NCBI GenBank assembly: GCA_913055965.1
Contig: CAJXKX010000024.1
Coordinates: forward strand, 1-11,380
DNA: 11,380 nt
Origin: an uncultured Roseovarius sp.
Lineage (GTDB): Bacteria; Pseudomonadota; Alphaproteobacteria; Rhodobacterales; Rhodobacteraceae
Direction: 5' to 3'
Of this stretch, positions 1 through 6,372 are shown in pieces (the stretch's first letter is position 1; each line of letters starts with the position of its first letter). The position numbers and the translations under genes are program-made. The notes beneath the pieces were generated by a model. That model had not been told where the DNA came from, searched no databases, and saw nothing but the letters and a program-made list of their open reading frames with translations.

Positions 1-1226
1 CCGAGACGGGCGCGGTCAAATGGCTGCGGGAAAACCTGTTCTCGTCGGTGGGCAACACCGTTCTGACGCTGGTCGCGGCCTATTTCGTGGTCAGCCTCGT
101 GATCTCTGCGGCGCCGTGGTTCCTCAACGGGGTCTGGGACAGCCCGAGCCTGTCGGCCTGCCGCGAGATTCTCGACGGGGCCACGGGGGCCTGTTTCGCG
201 GTGCTGACCGAACGGTGGAACCAGCTCCTGTTCGGGTTCAAGTATCCCAGCGAGCTTTACTGGCGTCCGACGCTGGCCTTCGTGCTCCTGTTCGCGGCCA
301 TCGCGCCGGTGCTGTTCATCAAGTACCTGCCGCGCAAGCTGCTGGTCGTGACTGGGCTCTACCCGTTCGTCGCCTACTGGCTGATCTGGGGCGGGACGAT
401 CATGGTGCCGGTCATGGCGCTTTTGGGCACGCTGTTCGGTGTCATGGTCTATCGCCGCACCATGACCGTGAGCGCCGGCGTGGCAGTGCTGGCCGGGCTC
501 GTGGCGGCGCTCGTGTTCTGGTGGGCCTCGGGGCTCGTGACCGGAAGCATGGCGGGGGTGATGGCGCTCGAGCCGGTGCCGTCGCGCGACATGGGCGGAT
601 TCATGATCAACCTGATGCTGGGGGTGATCTGTGTCTCGCTGTCGCTGCCCTTCGGGATCCTGCTGGCGCTGGGGCGGCAATCCTCGATGCCGATCATCAA
701 GTGGATCTGCGTGATCTTCATCGAGTTCATTCGCGGCGTGCCGCTGATCACGCTCTTGTTCGTGGCCAACGTGGTGCTGGCGTATTTCCTGCCGCCGGGC
801 ACGACCTTCGACCTGATCCTGCGGGTGATCATCATGATCACGATGTTCGCCTCGGCCTATATCGCCGAGGTGATCCGGGGCGGGCTGGCCGCGCTGCCGC
901 GCGGGCAGTACGAGGCCGCCGACAGCCTCGGGCTCGATTACGCGCAGTCGATGCAGTTCATCATCCTGCCGCAGGCGCTGAAGATCTCGATCCCCGGCAT
1001 CGTCAACGTGGCGGTGGGCCTGTTCAAGGATACCACCCTCGTCTCGGTCATCTCGATGTTCGACATCGTCGGCATGATCCGCGGGCCGATCCTCGCCTCG
1101 GCGGAGTGGAACGGGGTCTACTGGGAGCTGTTCGGCTTTGCCAGCGTCCTGTTCTTCATCGTCTGCTACGGCATCTCGCAATATTCGCAATGGCTGGAGC
1201 GCGAGCTTCAGACCGATCACCGCTAG
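1..1226 (+). CDS. aapM: Polar amino-acid ABC transporter permease (AapM/BztC type), 5' end missing
   Basis: This is an inner-membrane permease subunit of a glutamate/glutamine/aspartate/asparagine-type ABC importer. The reading frame is open from base 3 and gives 407 residues. The first possible in-window start, a GTG at 48, is preceded by coding that reads like the family N-terminus (residues WLRENLFSS), so the true start lies upstream of the window. Several hydrophobic segments precede the transport domain. The HisM-like domain follows from about residue 195, with the EAA coupling loop near residues 286-320 (AALPRGQYEAADSLGL, then ILPQALKISIPGI). The long N-terminal membrane part before that domain is typical of AapM/BztC rather than of small HisM proteins. 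The ATPase gene follows after 14 bp. Family assignment is firm; exact substrates and the choice between aap and bzt naming are inferred. Confidence 0.9.
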   Translation, partial: ETGAVKWLRENLFSSVGNTVLTLVAAYFVVSLVISAAPWFLNGVWDSPSLSACREILDGATGACFAVLTERWNQLLFGFKYPSELYWRPTLAFVLLFAAIAPVLFIKYLPRKLLVVTGLYPFVAYWLIWGGTIMVPVMALLGTLFGVMVYRRTMTVSAGVAVLAGLVAALVFWWASGLVTGSMAGVMALEPVPSRDMGGFMINLMLGVICVSLSLPFGILLALGRQSSMPIIKWICVIFIEFIRGVPLITLLFVANVVLAYFLPPGTTFDLILRVIIMITMFASAYIAEVIRGGLAALPRGQYEAADSLGLDYAQSMQFIILPQALKISIPGIVNVAVGLFKDTTLVSVISMFDIVGMIRGPILASAEWNGVYWELFGFASVLFFIVCYGISQYSQWLERELQTDHR

Positions 1227-1240
1227 GGAGGGTCAGGGAC

Positions 1241-2008
1241 ATGGCCGCTGAAACGCAAATGAAGGTCTCGGACGAGGTCGCCGTCGAGATCAACAAGATG
1301 AACAAGTGGTACGGCGCGTTCCACGTGCTGCGCGACATCGACCTGACCGTCTACCAGGGCGAGCGGATCGTCATCGCCGGGCCCTCGGGCTCGGGCAAGT
1401 CGACGCTCATTCGCTGCATCAACGCGCTGGAGGAGCATCAGAAGGGATCGATCACCGTCGATGGCACGGTGCTGTCGAACGACATCAAGAACATCGACAA
1501 GATCCGCTCCGAAGTCGGCATGGTGTTCCAGCATTTCAACCTGTTCCCGCATCTCACGATCATGGAGAACTGCACGCTGGCACCGATCTGGGTCCGCAAG
1601 ACGCCCAAGCGAGAGGCCGAGGAAATCGCCATGCATTTCCTCACCAAGGTCAAGATTCCCGAGCAGGCGAACAAGTATCCCGGTCAGCTTTCGGGCGGGC
1701 AGCAGCAGCGGGTTGCGATCGCGCGCAGCCTGTGCATGAAGCCGCGGATCATGCTATTCGACGAGCCGACATCGGCGCTCGATCCCGAGATGATCTCGGA
1801 AGTGCTCGACACGATGATCGAACTGGCCGAGGAGGGCATGACGATGCTGTGCGTGACCCACGAGATGGGGTTCGCGCGCAAGGTGGCGAACCGGGTGATC
1901 TTCATGGACCAGGGGCAGATCGTCGAACAGAACGAGCCCGAGGAGTTCTTCAACAACCCGCAGAGCGACCGGACCAAGCTGTTCCTGAGCCAGATCCTCG
2001 GGCACTGA
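1241..2008 (+). CDS. aapP: Amino-acid ABC transporter ATP-binding protein (AapP/BztD type)
   Basis: This is the cytoplasmic ATPase that powers the importer whose permease lies directly upstream. It has 255 residues, normal for the family. Visible motifs are Walker A GPSGSGKST (47-55), Q-loop Q97 in MVFQHFN, signature LSGGQ (150-154), Walker B IMLFDE (170-175, catalytic E175), D-loop SALD and H-loop H207. The whole chain resembles rhizobial AapP closely. The ATG at 1241 is preferred because AGGGAGGG at 1225-1232, overlapping the permease stop codon, gives an 8-nt spacing. A second ATG at 1259 would remove only six residues and lacks a good ribosome site. The frame stays open far upstream of 1241, but that part is only the permease read in another frame. 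Co-transcription with the permease is likely. Confidence 0.95.
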   Translation: MAAETQMKVSDEVAVEINKMNKWYGAFHVLRDIDLTVYQGERIVIAGPSGSGKSTLIRCINALEEHQKGSITVDGTVLSNDIKNIDKIRSEVGMVFQHFNLFPHLTIMENCTLAPIWVRKTPKREAEEIAMHFLTKVKIPEQANKYPGQLSGGQQQRVAIARSLCMKPRIMLFDEPTSALDPEMISEVLDTMIELAEEGMTMLCVTHEMGFARKVANRVIFMDQGQIVEQNEPEEFFNNPQSDRTKLFLSQILGH

Positions 2009-2014
2009 GCCGGG

Positions 2015-2076
2015 CAGGGGGCGCTGCCCCCGTCGCACGATGCGCGACTCCCCCGGAGTATTTGGGGCAAGATGAA
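2015..2076. repeat. Rhodobacterales-type intergenic repeat element
   Basis: The element directly follows the transporter ATPase. It contains a perfect hairpin GGGGGC-GCT-GCCCCC (2017-2031), then a small palindrome ACTCC-CCC-GGAGT (2047-2059), then TATTTGGGGCAAGATGAAG (2059-2077). I recall very similar strings (CCCCCGGAGTATTT followed by a G-rich stretch and AGATGAAG) in many intergenic regions of Rhodobacteraceae genomes; this is memory, not a search. No second copy is visible in the window. Its function is unknown to me; a REP-like or terminator-associated element is the most natural reading. Confidence 0.6.
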
Positions 2077-2077
2077 G

Positions 2078-2102
2078 GGGCGGTCCGGCGGGCCGCCCTT
2101 TT
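2078..2102 (+). terminator. Probable intrinsic terminator after the amino-acid transporter genes
   Basis: GGGCGGTCC (2078-2086) pairs with GGGCCGCCC (2090-2098, with one G-U pair) around the loop GGC, and TTTT follows at 2099-2102. This is a compact hairpin plus short U-run in the plus direction, 70 bp after the ATPase stop codon. Read on the minus strand, the same stem lies just after the deacetylase-like gene but is followed by CTTCATCTT rather than a clean U-run, so termination in that direction would be weaker. Confidence 0.65.
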
Positions 2103-2106
2103 CCTG

Positions 2107-3225
2107 TCAGACCCAGGCCGCCTGCCGGGCGCGCAGAGTGTGGATGGCGGTGCGGAGGTCGTCCGGTATCGTGCCCTCGCGCGGGGCATCGCGGAGCGTG
2201 TCGATGAGGGCGTCGGGCGGAAATACCGGGCGGCGCGTCCATGTCAGGGCGGCCAGGACAGCGCGGGCGCGTTCGGGCAGACGATCGGGAATCTCATATC
2301 CGTTCAGCGTGGCCCAGACGCCGGACCAGAGGCGGCCCACCGACCACGGGTTGTAGCCGCCGCCGCCCAGCACCAGCAGGCGGGGGCTGAGGGGGCGCAG
2401 CGCGGCGACGGCGGCCCAATGCGCGTTGTTCGAGAGCGACAGGCGCGAGAGCGGGTCCTCTTCCACCGCATCGGCCCCGCATTGCAGCACGATGGCCTCG
2501 GGTCTCTGTGCCTGCAGGGCGGGCAGGATCACCTCGTGGAGCGCCATGGCGAAAACGGTGTCGTTGGTCTCGCGCGGGAGCGGCAGGTTGATGGCGTGCC
2601 CGCCCGCGCGGTCGTCGAGCGCGCCGGTGAAGGGCCAGCGCCGCGCCTCGTGGGTGGAGATCATCAGCACGCGGGTCTCGCCGTGAAAGGCCGCCGCGAC
2701 CCCGTCGCAATGATGCGCGTCGATATCGACATAGGCCACGCGGGTGAGCCCCTGCGCCAGCAGCGCCTTGAGCGCGAGCACCGGATCGTTGAGGTAGCAG
2801 AAGCCGCCCGCGCGGTCGGCCATGCCGTGATGCGTGCCGCCGCCGGGATTGTAGACCGTGCCGCCCGCCGCGATCAGGTCGGTGGCCAGAAGCGAGCCGC
2901 CCGCGGCGGTGGCGGGGCGGCGGAACATCTCGGGGAAGACCGGATTCGACAGCGTGCCGAGGTGGTGGCGGGCGCGGGTTTCGGGGGTGACCCGGCCCTC
3001 GGCCTCGGCGCGCCGGAGGGCCGTGATATAGGCGGGGGTGTGCCAGGCGGTGAGCGCCTGCGGGCGCGCGCGGGGACTGGTGAGGTATTGCGCATCGGGC
3101 AGCCAGCCCAGCGCGCGGCAGAGGTCCGTGACCGTGGGCACGCGCGGGATCGAGAGCGGGTGGCGCGCCCCGTAGGAGGAGCCGCGATAGATCTCCGATC
3201 CGATGAAGCGCGGGGCGGGGGTCAT
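2107..3225 (-). CDS. Class I histone-deacetylase-family hydrolase (AcuC-like)
   Basis: A zinc-dependent deacetylase of the histone deacetylase/AcuC/acetylpolyamine amidohydrolase superfamily, 372 residues. The key elements are present: catalytic tandem His in GGGTHHG (H132, H133), GFCYLND (141-147), zinc ligands in YVDIDAHH (D169, H171) and in LQCGADA (D252), and the transition-state Tyr in GGGGYNP (Y291). The usual G in DxHHGDG is Cys here (C173). It should therefore be catalytically competent, but the substrate (acetyl-lysine on proteins, acetylated polyamines or another amide) cannot be read from the sequence. The start is supported by a GGAGAG ribosome site a few bases upstream and by an ATGA overlap with the stop codon of the phosphatase gene, which suggests translational coupling. 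It is the last gene of the argB unit. Confidence 0.92.
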   Translation of the reverse strand: MTPAPRFIGSEIYRGSSYGARHPLSIPRVPTVTDLCRALGWLPDAQYLTSPRARPQALTAWHTPAYITALRRAEAEGRVTPETRARHHLGTLSNPVFPEMFRRPATAAGGSLLATDLIAAGGTVYNPGGGTHHGMADRAGGFCYLNDPVLALKALLAQGLTRVAYVDIDAHHCDGVAAAFHGETRVLMISTHEARRWPFTGALDDRAGGHAINLPLPRETNDTVFAMALHEVILPALQAQRPEAIVLQCGADAVEEDPLSRLSLSNNAHWAAVAALRPLSPRLLVLGGGGYNPWSVGRLWSGVWATLNGYEIPDRLPERARAVLAALTWTRRPVFPPDALIDTLRDAPREGTIPDDLRTAIHTLRARQAAWV

Positions 3226-3719
3226 GACTCTCCGGTCAGTTCGCGCGGGATGACGAACTGCCGCGCGGTGCCGGTGCCGGGGGCGAGGTCGTGCCAGTCG
3301 CCGATGTCGAATTCGGCCACGAGGGTCGCGCCGGTCGGGTAGTCGTCGAAACGGTCATGCGCGGGGGGCGAAGCGATCAGGCGCGCGGCGAACTCGGCGA
3401 TGCCGGGGTTGTGGCCGATCATCAGCACCGTGTCGCCCTGCGCCGCGCGCAGGATGCGCAGCATGACGGGGGCCTCGGCGAGGTAGAGAGCGGGATGCCG
3501 CTCCGGCTCGAGCGGCAGGGCGAGGCGCGCGCAGGTTTCCTGCGTGCGGGCGGCGCTGGAGCACAGGACCTGGTCGGGGTGCAGCCCCGCCGCGCGCAGC
3601 CAATGGCCGAGCGCCGTGGCGGCGCGGCGGCCGCGCTTGTTGAGCGGGCGGTCGTGGTCAGACAGGGCCGGGTCGTCCCAGTCGGATTTGGCGTGGCGCA
3701 TCAGGATCAGGCGCTTCAT
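3222..3719 (-). CDS. sixA: SixA-type phosphohistidine phosphatase (histidine phosphatase superfamily)
   Basis: A small cytoplasmic phosphatase of 165 residues in the histidine phosphatase superfamily. It opens with the hallmark LMRHAKS, where H9 is the nucleophile and R8 its partner. SSAARTQET carries the second phosphate-binding Arg (R58), and IGHNPG carries the second catalytic His (H103). Length and motif spacing match SixA, which removes phosphate from phosphohistidine in signalling or nitrogen-PTS proteins; that substrate is family knowledge, not visible here. Its start overlaps the stop of the ferredoxin-like gene by 4 bp (TCAT on the plus strand, 3716-3719), and its own stop overlaps the deacetylase start in the same way. 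The upstream ribosome site is weak, consistent with coupled translation. Confidence 0.85.
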   Translation of the reverse strand: MKRLILMRHAKSDWDDPALSDHDRPLNKRGRRAATALGHWLRAAGLHPDQVLCSSAARTQETCARLALPLEPERHPALYLAEAPVMLRILRAAQGDTVLMIGHNPGIAEFAARLIASPPAHDRFDDYPTGATLVAEFDIGDWHDLAPGTGTARQFVIPRELTGES

Positions 3720-4366
3720 CGGAAATATCCCATGTGAAAGGCGGATTGGGCCTCGGACCGGGCCGCGCCGGCGCTTGCGGGGCAGGCGCGGCGCACGGCG
3801 CAGCCGCGCGCCATGCAGGTGTTGCCGGGGCGGTTGAGATCGGATTTGCAGGCGGGCACGTCATAGCCGTCGGGCGACAGCGCGCCGACCGGGCAGGCGC
3901 TGCGGCAGGGCTGATCCGCGCAGGTGTCGCAGGGGCGCGCGGCGGCGGCGGGCAGGGCGAGCCGGTGCGGCAGCGCGAGCGCGCCGCGAAAGGACAGCAT
4001 CAGGCCGTGGCTGTCATGCACCAGCAGCCCCACGGGCGAGGGCCAGGCCCGCCCGCTGCGCCGCGCCCAGCCGGTGAAGGGCGGCCAGGGCGGGCCGTCC
4101 CACGGAAAGATCGCGCGCGCGCCGAGATCGTGCGCGAGCGCGGTGATCACGCGGTGCGACCAGCGGTCGAGCGGGTCGGGGGCGGCATCGGCGAATTCGG
4201 GCGCGGCGCTGACATGCGGCCAGAAACCGGGGCCGCCGGGGCCGAGGAGAACGAGGCTTTGATGGCCGGGCACCTCGTCCGGCGCGAGATGCAGCGCGCC
4301 GAGCGCGGCGAGGTGATGGGCCTGCGCCGCGCGGGCGATGGTCGCGATGTCCGGATGGCTGGTCAT
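3716..4366 (-). CDS. Ferredoxin-like 4Fe-4S protein with cysteine-rich C-terminal domain
   Basis: The product has 216 residues. The first 140 have no motif I recognise, although stretches such as VLLGPGGPGFWPHV and AIFPWDGPPWPPF look like conserved family blocks. The C-terminal part holds eight cysteines: C146, C149, C154 and C158 in CDTCADQPCRSACP, then C173, C184, C189 and C195 in C-x10-C-x4-C-x5-CP. This resembles a dicluster 4Fe-4S ferredoxin domain with stretched spacing, somewhat like the cluster domain of QueG-type proteins (COG1600) but without a recognisable cobalamin part. Electron transfer is plausible; the partner is unknown. The ATG at 4364-4366 has GGAGG immediately before it with no spacer, which is unusual. 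It lies 9 bp after argB and overlaps sixA by 4 bp, so it probably belongs to the argB transcript. Confidence 0.82.
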   Translation of the reverse strand: MTSHPDIATIARAAQAHHLAALGALHLAPDEVPGHQSLVLLGPGGPGFWPHVSAAPEFADAAPDPLDRWSHRVITALAHDLGARAIFPWDGPPWPPFTGWARRSGRAWPSPVGLLVHDSHGLMLSFRGALALPHRLALPAAAARPCDTCADQPCRSACPVGALSPDGYDVPACKSDLNRPGNTCMARGCAVRRACPASAGAARSEAQSAFHMGYFR

Positions 4367-4375
4367 CCTCCGGAG

Positions 4376-5269
4376 CTAGGCCGGGGCCGGTTTCGTCAAG
4401 GGGCCTGCATCGCCGCGGATGAGCGAGCCCGCGCCGTGTTCGGTGAACAATTCCAGCAGCGTGGCATTGGGGGCGCGCCCGTCGAGGATCACCACCGCGC
4501 GCACGCCGCCCGCGATGGCCGCGAGCGCGGTCTCGGTCTTGGGGATCATGCCGCCCGCGATCACGCCCTCGCGGGTGAGGTCGCGGATCTGCTCGGGGGT
4601 GAGTTCGGTCACGACATGGCCCGAAGCGTCGCGCACCCCGTCGGTATCGGTGAGCAGCAGCAGCCGGTCGGCCCTGAGTGCCGCGGCGATGGCCCCGGCG
4701 GCGGTATCGCCGTTGATGTTGTAGGTCTCGCCATCCGGCCCCGCGCCGAGCGGCGCGATCACCGGGATCACGCCCGCGTTGAACAGCGTGTGCAGGATCG
4801 CCGTGTCGATCTTGGCGGGCTCTCCCACGAGGCCGAGATCGGGGCTGGCGGGGGGGCAGGGGATGAGCCCCGCATCCTTGCCCGAGAGCCCCGCCGCGCG
4901 CCCGCCCTGGCCGCCGATGGCCTGCACGATGCGCTTGTTGACGGTGCCCGAGAGCACCATTTCCACCACGTCCATGGTGGCCGCGTCGGTGACGCGCTTG
5001 CCGCGGACGAAATCGGAGCGGATGTCGAGCCGGGCGAGCATTTCGTTGATCATCGGCCCGCCGCCATGGACGATCACCGGGTTCACGCCTACCTGCCGCA
5101 TCAGCACCACGTCGCGGGCGAATTCGGCCATCGCCTGTGCGCTGCCCATCGCGTGACCGCCCAGCTTGATGACCACGATGGCCCCGGTATAGCGCTGCAG
5201 GTAGGGCAGCGCCTCGGAGAGGGTGCGGGCGGTGGCGATCCAGTCGCGGTTCATGTCTCGGGCCTTCAT
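4376..5269 (-). CDS. argB: Acetylglutamate kinase
   Basis: ArgB phosphorylates N-acetyl-L-glutamate, the second step of the acetylated arginine pathway, in the cytoplasm. The 297-residue chain shows the amino-acid-kinase fold motifs: KLGGHAM (35-41), VHGGGP (67-72), the RGKRVTD block (89-95), NINGDTAA (184-191) and GGMIPK (239-244, K244). The N-terminal segment of about 25 residues before the first strand (LSEALPYLQRY) is the kind found in arginine-feedback-inhibited hexameric ArgB, so feedback inhibition is likely (inference). The ATG at 5269 is chosen because GGAG sits 6 nt upstream. A start at 5326 would place the first codons on top of the promoter, and MNRDW (ATG at 5254) is a possible shorter start. 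It is first gene of a four-gene minus-strand unit. Confidence 0.96.
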   Translation of the reverse strand: MKARDMNRDWIATARTLSEALPYLQRYTGAIVVIKLGGHAMGSAQAMAEFARDVVLMRQVGVNPVIVHGGGPMINEMLARLDIRSDFVRGKRVTDAATMDVVEMVLSGTVNKRIVQAIGGQGGRAAGLSGKDAGLIPCPPASPDLGLVGEPAKIDTAILHTLFNAGVIPVIAPLGAGPDGETYNINGDTAAGAIAAALRADRLLLLTDTDGVRDASGHVVTELTPEQIRDLTREGVIAGGMIPKTETALAAIAGGVRAVVILDGRAPNATLLELFTEHGAGSLIRGDAGPLTKPAPA

Positions 5270-5297
5270 TCCTGTCTCCGGGGTCACGCGCCCGCAC

Positions 5298-5326
5298 TTG
5301 TTAGCCTTTGGGCGGGGATGTGCCAA
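5298..5326 (-). promoter_or_regulatory. Probable sigma-70-type promoter of the argB unit
   Basis: On the minus strand, TTGGCA (complement of 5321-5326) and TAACAA (complement of 5298-5303) are separated by exactly 17 bp. The -35 box matches the consensus TTGACA at five of six positions; the -10 box is poorer. Transcription would begin about 20 nt before the argB ATG at 5269, leaving a short leader. No operator or riboswitch-like structure fits in that leader. Confidence 0.6.
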
Positions 5327-5332
5327 GGGCCG

Positions 5333-5360
5333 TTGATCTCGGGCGCAGTCCGGTTAGGGT
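5333..5360 (+). promoter_or_regulatory. Weak candidate promoter of the SDR gene
   Basis: TTGATC (5333-5338) and TAGGGT (5355-5360) are separated by 16 bp and lie 27 bp before the SDR start codon. The -10 box is poor and GC-rich. The interval of 117 bp between the two divergent start codons must hold a promoter for each direction unless SDR is silent, so this is the best plus-strand candidate rather than a firm site. Confidence 0.3.
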
Positions 5361-5386
5361 GGCGCGGTCACTGCCGGGAGATTGCC

Positions 5387-6118
5387 ATGACCGCGACGCG
5401 CACCTTGCTTCTGACCGGCGCGAGCCGGGGGATCGGGCACGCCACCGTGCGCCGCTTCAACGAGGAAGGCTGGCGGGTGATCACCTGTTCGCGGCAGCCG
5501 TTCCCGTCGGAATGCCCTTGGGGCGGCGGCGCGGCGAACCATGTGCAGATCGATCTCGCCAGCCCCAATGACGTGATCGAGAAGGTCGGGGTGATCCGCG
5601 GGATGCTGGGCGGGCGGCTCGATGCGCTGGTGAACAATGCGGGCATCTCTCCCAAGGGGCCGGAGGGCGAGCGGCTCAACACGTTCGACACGGACCTGCG
5701 GACATGGGGGCACGTGTTTCACGTCAATTTCTTCGCCTCGGTGGTGCTGGCGCGCAGCCTGCGCGACGAGCTGGCGGCGGCGAAGGGCGCGGTGGTCAAC
5801 GTGACCTCGATCGCGGGGGCGCGGGTGCATCCCTTTGCCGGGGCGGCCTATGCCACGTCCAAGGCCGCGCTGGCGGCGCTGACGCGCGAGATGGCGCATG
5901 ATTTCGGGCCGCTGGGCGTGCGGGTGAACGCGATCGCGCCGGGCGAGATCCGCACCGACATCCTGTCGCCGGGCACCGAGGAACTGGCCGACACGATTCC
6001 GATGCGGCGCCTGGGCGAGCCGCGCGAGGTGGCCGACACGGTGTATTTCCTGTGCACGCAGCCCTCGGCCTATATCTCGGGGACCGAGATCGAGATCAAC
6101 GGGGCGCAGCATGTGTGA
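5387..6118 (+). CDS. Short-chain dehydrogenase/reductase (classical SDR)
   Basis: An NAD(P)-dependent oxidoreductase of the classical SDR family, 243 residues. The Rossmann cofactor motif is TGASRGIG (10-17), followed by NNAG (83-86). The catalytic tetrad is N114, S141 in VTSIAG, Y155 and K159 in YATSK. The C-terminal part carries the usual PG motif after the active site (APGEIRTDI) and the tail SGTEIEINGAQ. Arg14 in the glycine-rich loop, together with SRQ after strand 2 (35-37), leans towards NADP(H). The substrate cannot be named. The ATG at 5387 has GGGAG six bases upstream. The gene stands alone on the plus strand, divergent from argB and convergent with engB, so it is probably monocistronic. 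In-frame open sequence far upstream is antisense to argB and is not part of the gene. Confidence 0.93.
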   Translation: MTATRTLLLTGASRGIGHATVRRFNEEGWRVITCSRQPFPSECPWGGGAANHVQIDLASPNDVIEKVGVIRGMLGGRLDALVNNAGISPKGPEGERLNTFDTDLRTWGHVFHVNFFASVVLARSLRDELAAAKGAVVNVTSIAGARVHPFAGAAYATSKAALAALTREMAHDFGPLGVRVNAIAPGEIRTDILSPGTEELADTIPMRRLGEPREVADTVYFLCTQPSAYISGTEIEINGAQHV

Positions 6119-6232
6119 GGGGGGCTTCTGGCCTGAAGGGAACGTTGCCGCTTTGGCGATGAGCCGCGCGAGTGACCGACCGCGGGTGGGCGCACAACGG
6201 TTTCGCGTCGCGCTTTATTGCGAAAAATTCTG

Positions 6233-6259
6233 CAACGATTGCGCGGGTTTGCATCGTTG
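6233..6259. repeat. Inverted repeat CAACGAT / ATCGTTG
   Basis: CAACGAT (6233-6239) faces ATCGTTG (6253-6259), with GC/GC pairing further inside after a one-base bulge. It lies next to the engB-side terminator. It could be part of a 3' structure, a protein-binding dyad or a small-RNA stem; the sequence alone does not decide. Confidence 0.5.
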
Positions 6260-6293
6260 AAAAAGCGCCCGCCCGTCCGGGCGGTCGGGCGCT
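6260..6293 (-). terminator. Intrinsic terminator of the yidC-MOSC-engB unit
   Basis: On the minus strand AGCGCCCG (complement of 6286-6293) pairs perfectly with CGGGCGCT (complement of 6264-6271). A further short GC stem is possible inside the loop, and a run of five T follows immediately (complement of 6260-6264). It lies about 80 bp beyond the engB stop codon. Stem strength and U-run make it the clearest terminator in the window. Confidence 0.85.
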
Positions 6294-6329
6294 CGCGCGG
6301 CGGTGCCTGCGGCACCTTGACTCCGCGCG
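6294..6329. repeat. Nested palindrome with perfect 6-bp inner stem
   Basis: GGTGCC-TGC-GGCACC (6302-6316) is a perfect inner hairpin. It is flanked by CGCGCGG (6294-6300) and CCGCGCG (6323-6329), which can extend it over an internal loop. No U-run follows in either direction. It stands immediately next to the terminator, between it and engB. Confidence 0.6.
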
Positions 6330-6372
6330 GGGGGAGGCAGGCGAATGGCAGGAGCAGACCAGAAGCCTCCCC

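Larger units (their letters stand above)
6119..6372. other. Non-coding convergent intergenic region rich in inverted repeats
   Basis: These 254 bp separate the 3' ends of the SDR gene and engB. I find no convincing gene. The left part contains an AT-rich pocket (6211-6230) that is unusual for this genome, with TTTCGC (6201-6206) facing GCGAAA (6220-6225). The right part holds a series of hairpins, listed separately, and a perfect pair GGGGAGGC (6331-6338) / GCCTCCCC (6365-6372) directly after the engB stop codon. No T-run follows a stem on the plus strand, so no intrinsic terminator for the SDR gene is evident. Confidence 0.7.

Noticed and set aside
1306..3342. Plus-strand open frame over the ATPase gene and the deacetylase-like gene
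   Set aside because: It crosses two real genes, the repeat and the terminator, and has shadow-type composition with no recognisable domain.
3716..3740. GGGATATTT-CCGATGAAG on the minus strand, resembling the core of the intergenic repeat at 2047-2076
   Set aside because: It encodes the last residues of the ferredoxin-like protein (HMGYFR) and the start of sixA, lacks the G-rich and palindromic parts, and is most likely coincidence.
5270..5326. Longer argB with 19 extra N-terminal residues
   Set aside because: The extra codons cover the -35/-10 boxes of the promoter, and the ribosome site sits before the ATG at 5269.
3734..5386. Very long plus-strand open frame running through the ferredoxin-like gene and argB into the SDR gene
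   Set aside because: It is antisense to well-supported genes with clear motifs. Its product is a low-complexity Gly/Ala/Arg/His-rich chain, the usual result of mirror reading in GC-rich DNA. Only the part from 5387 on is a gene.
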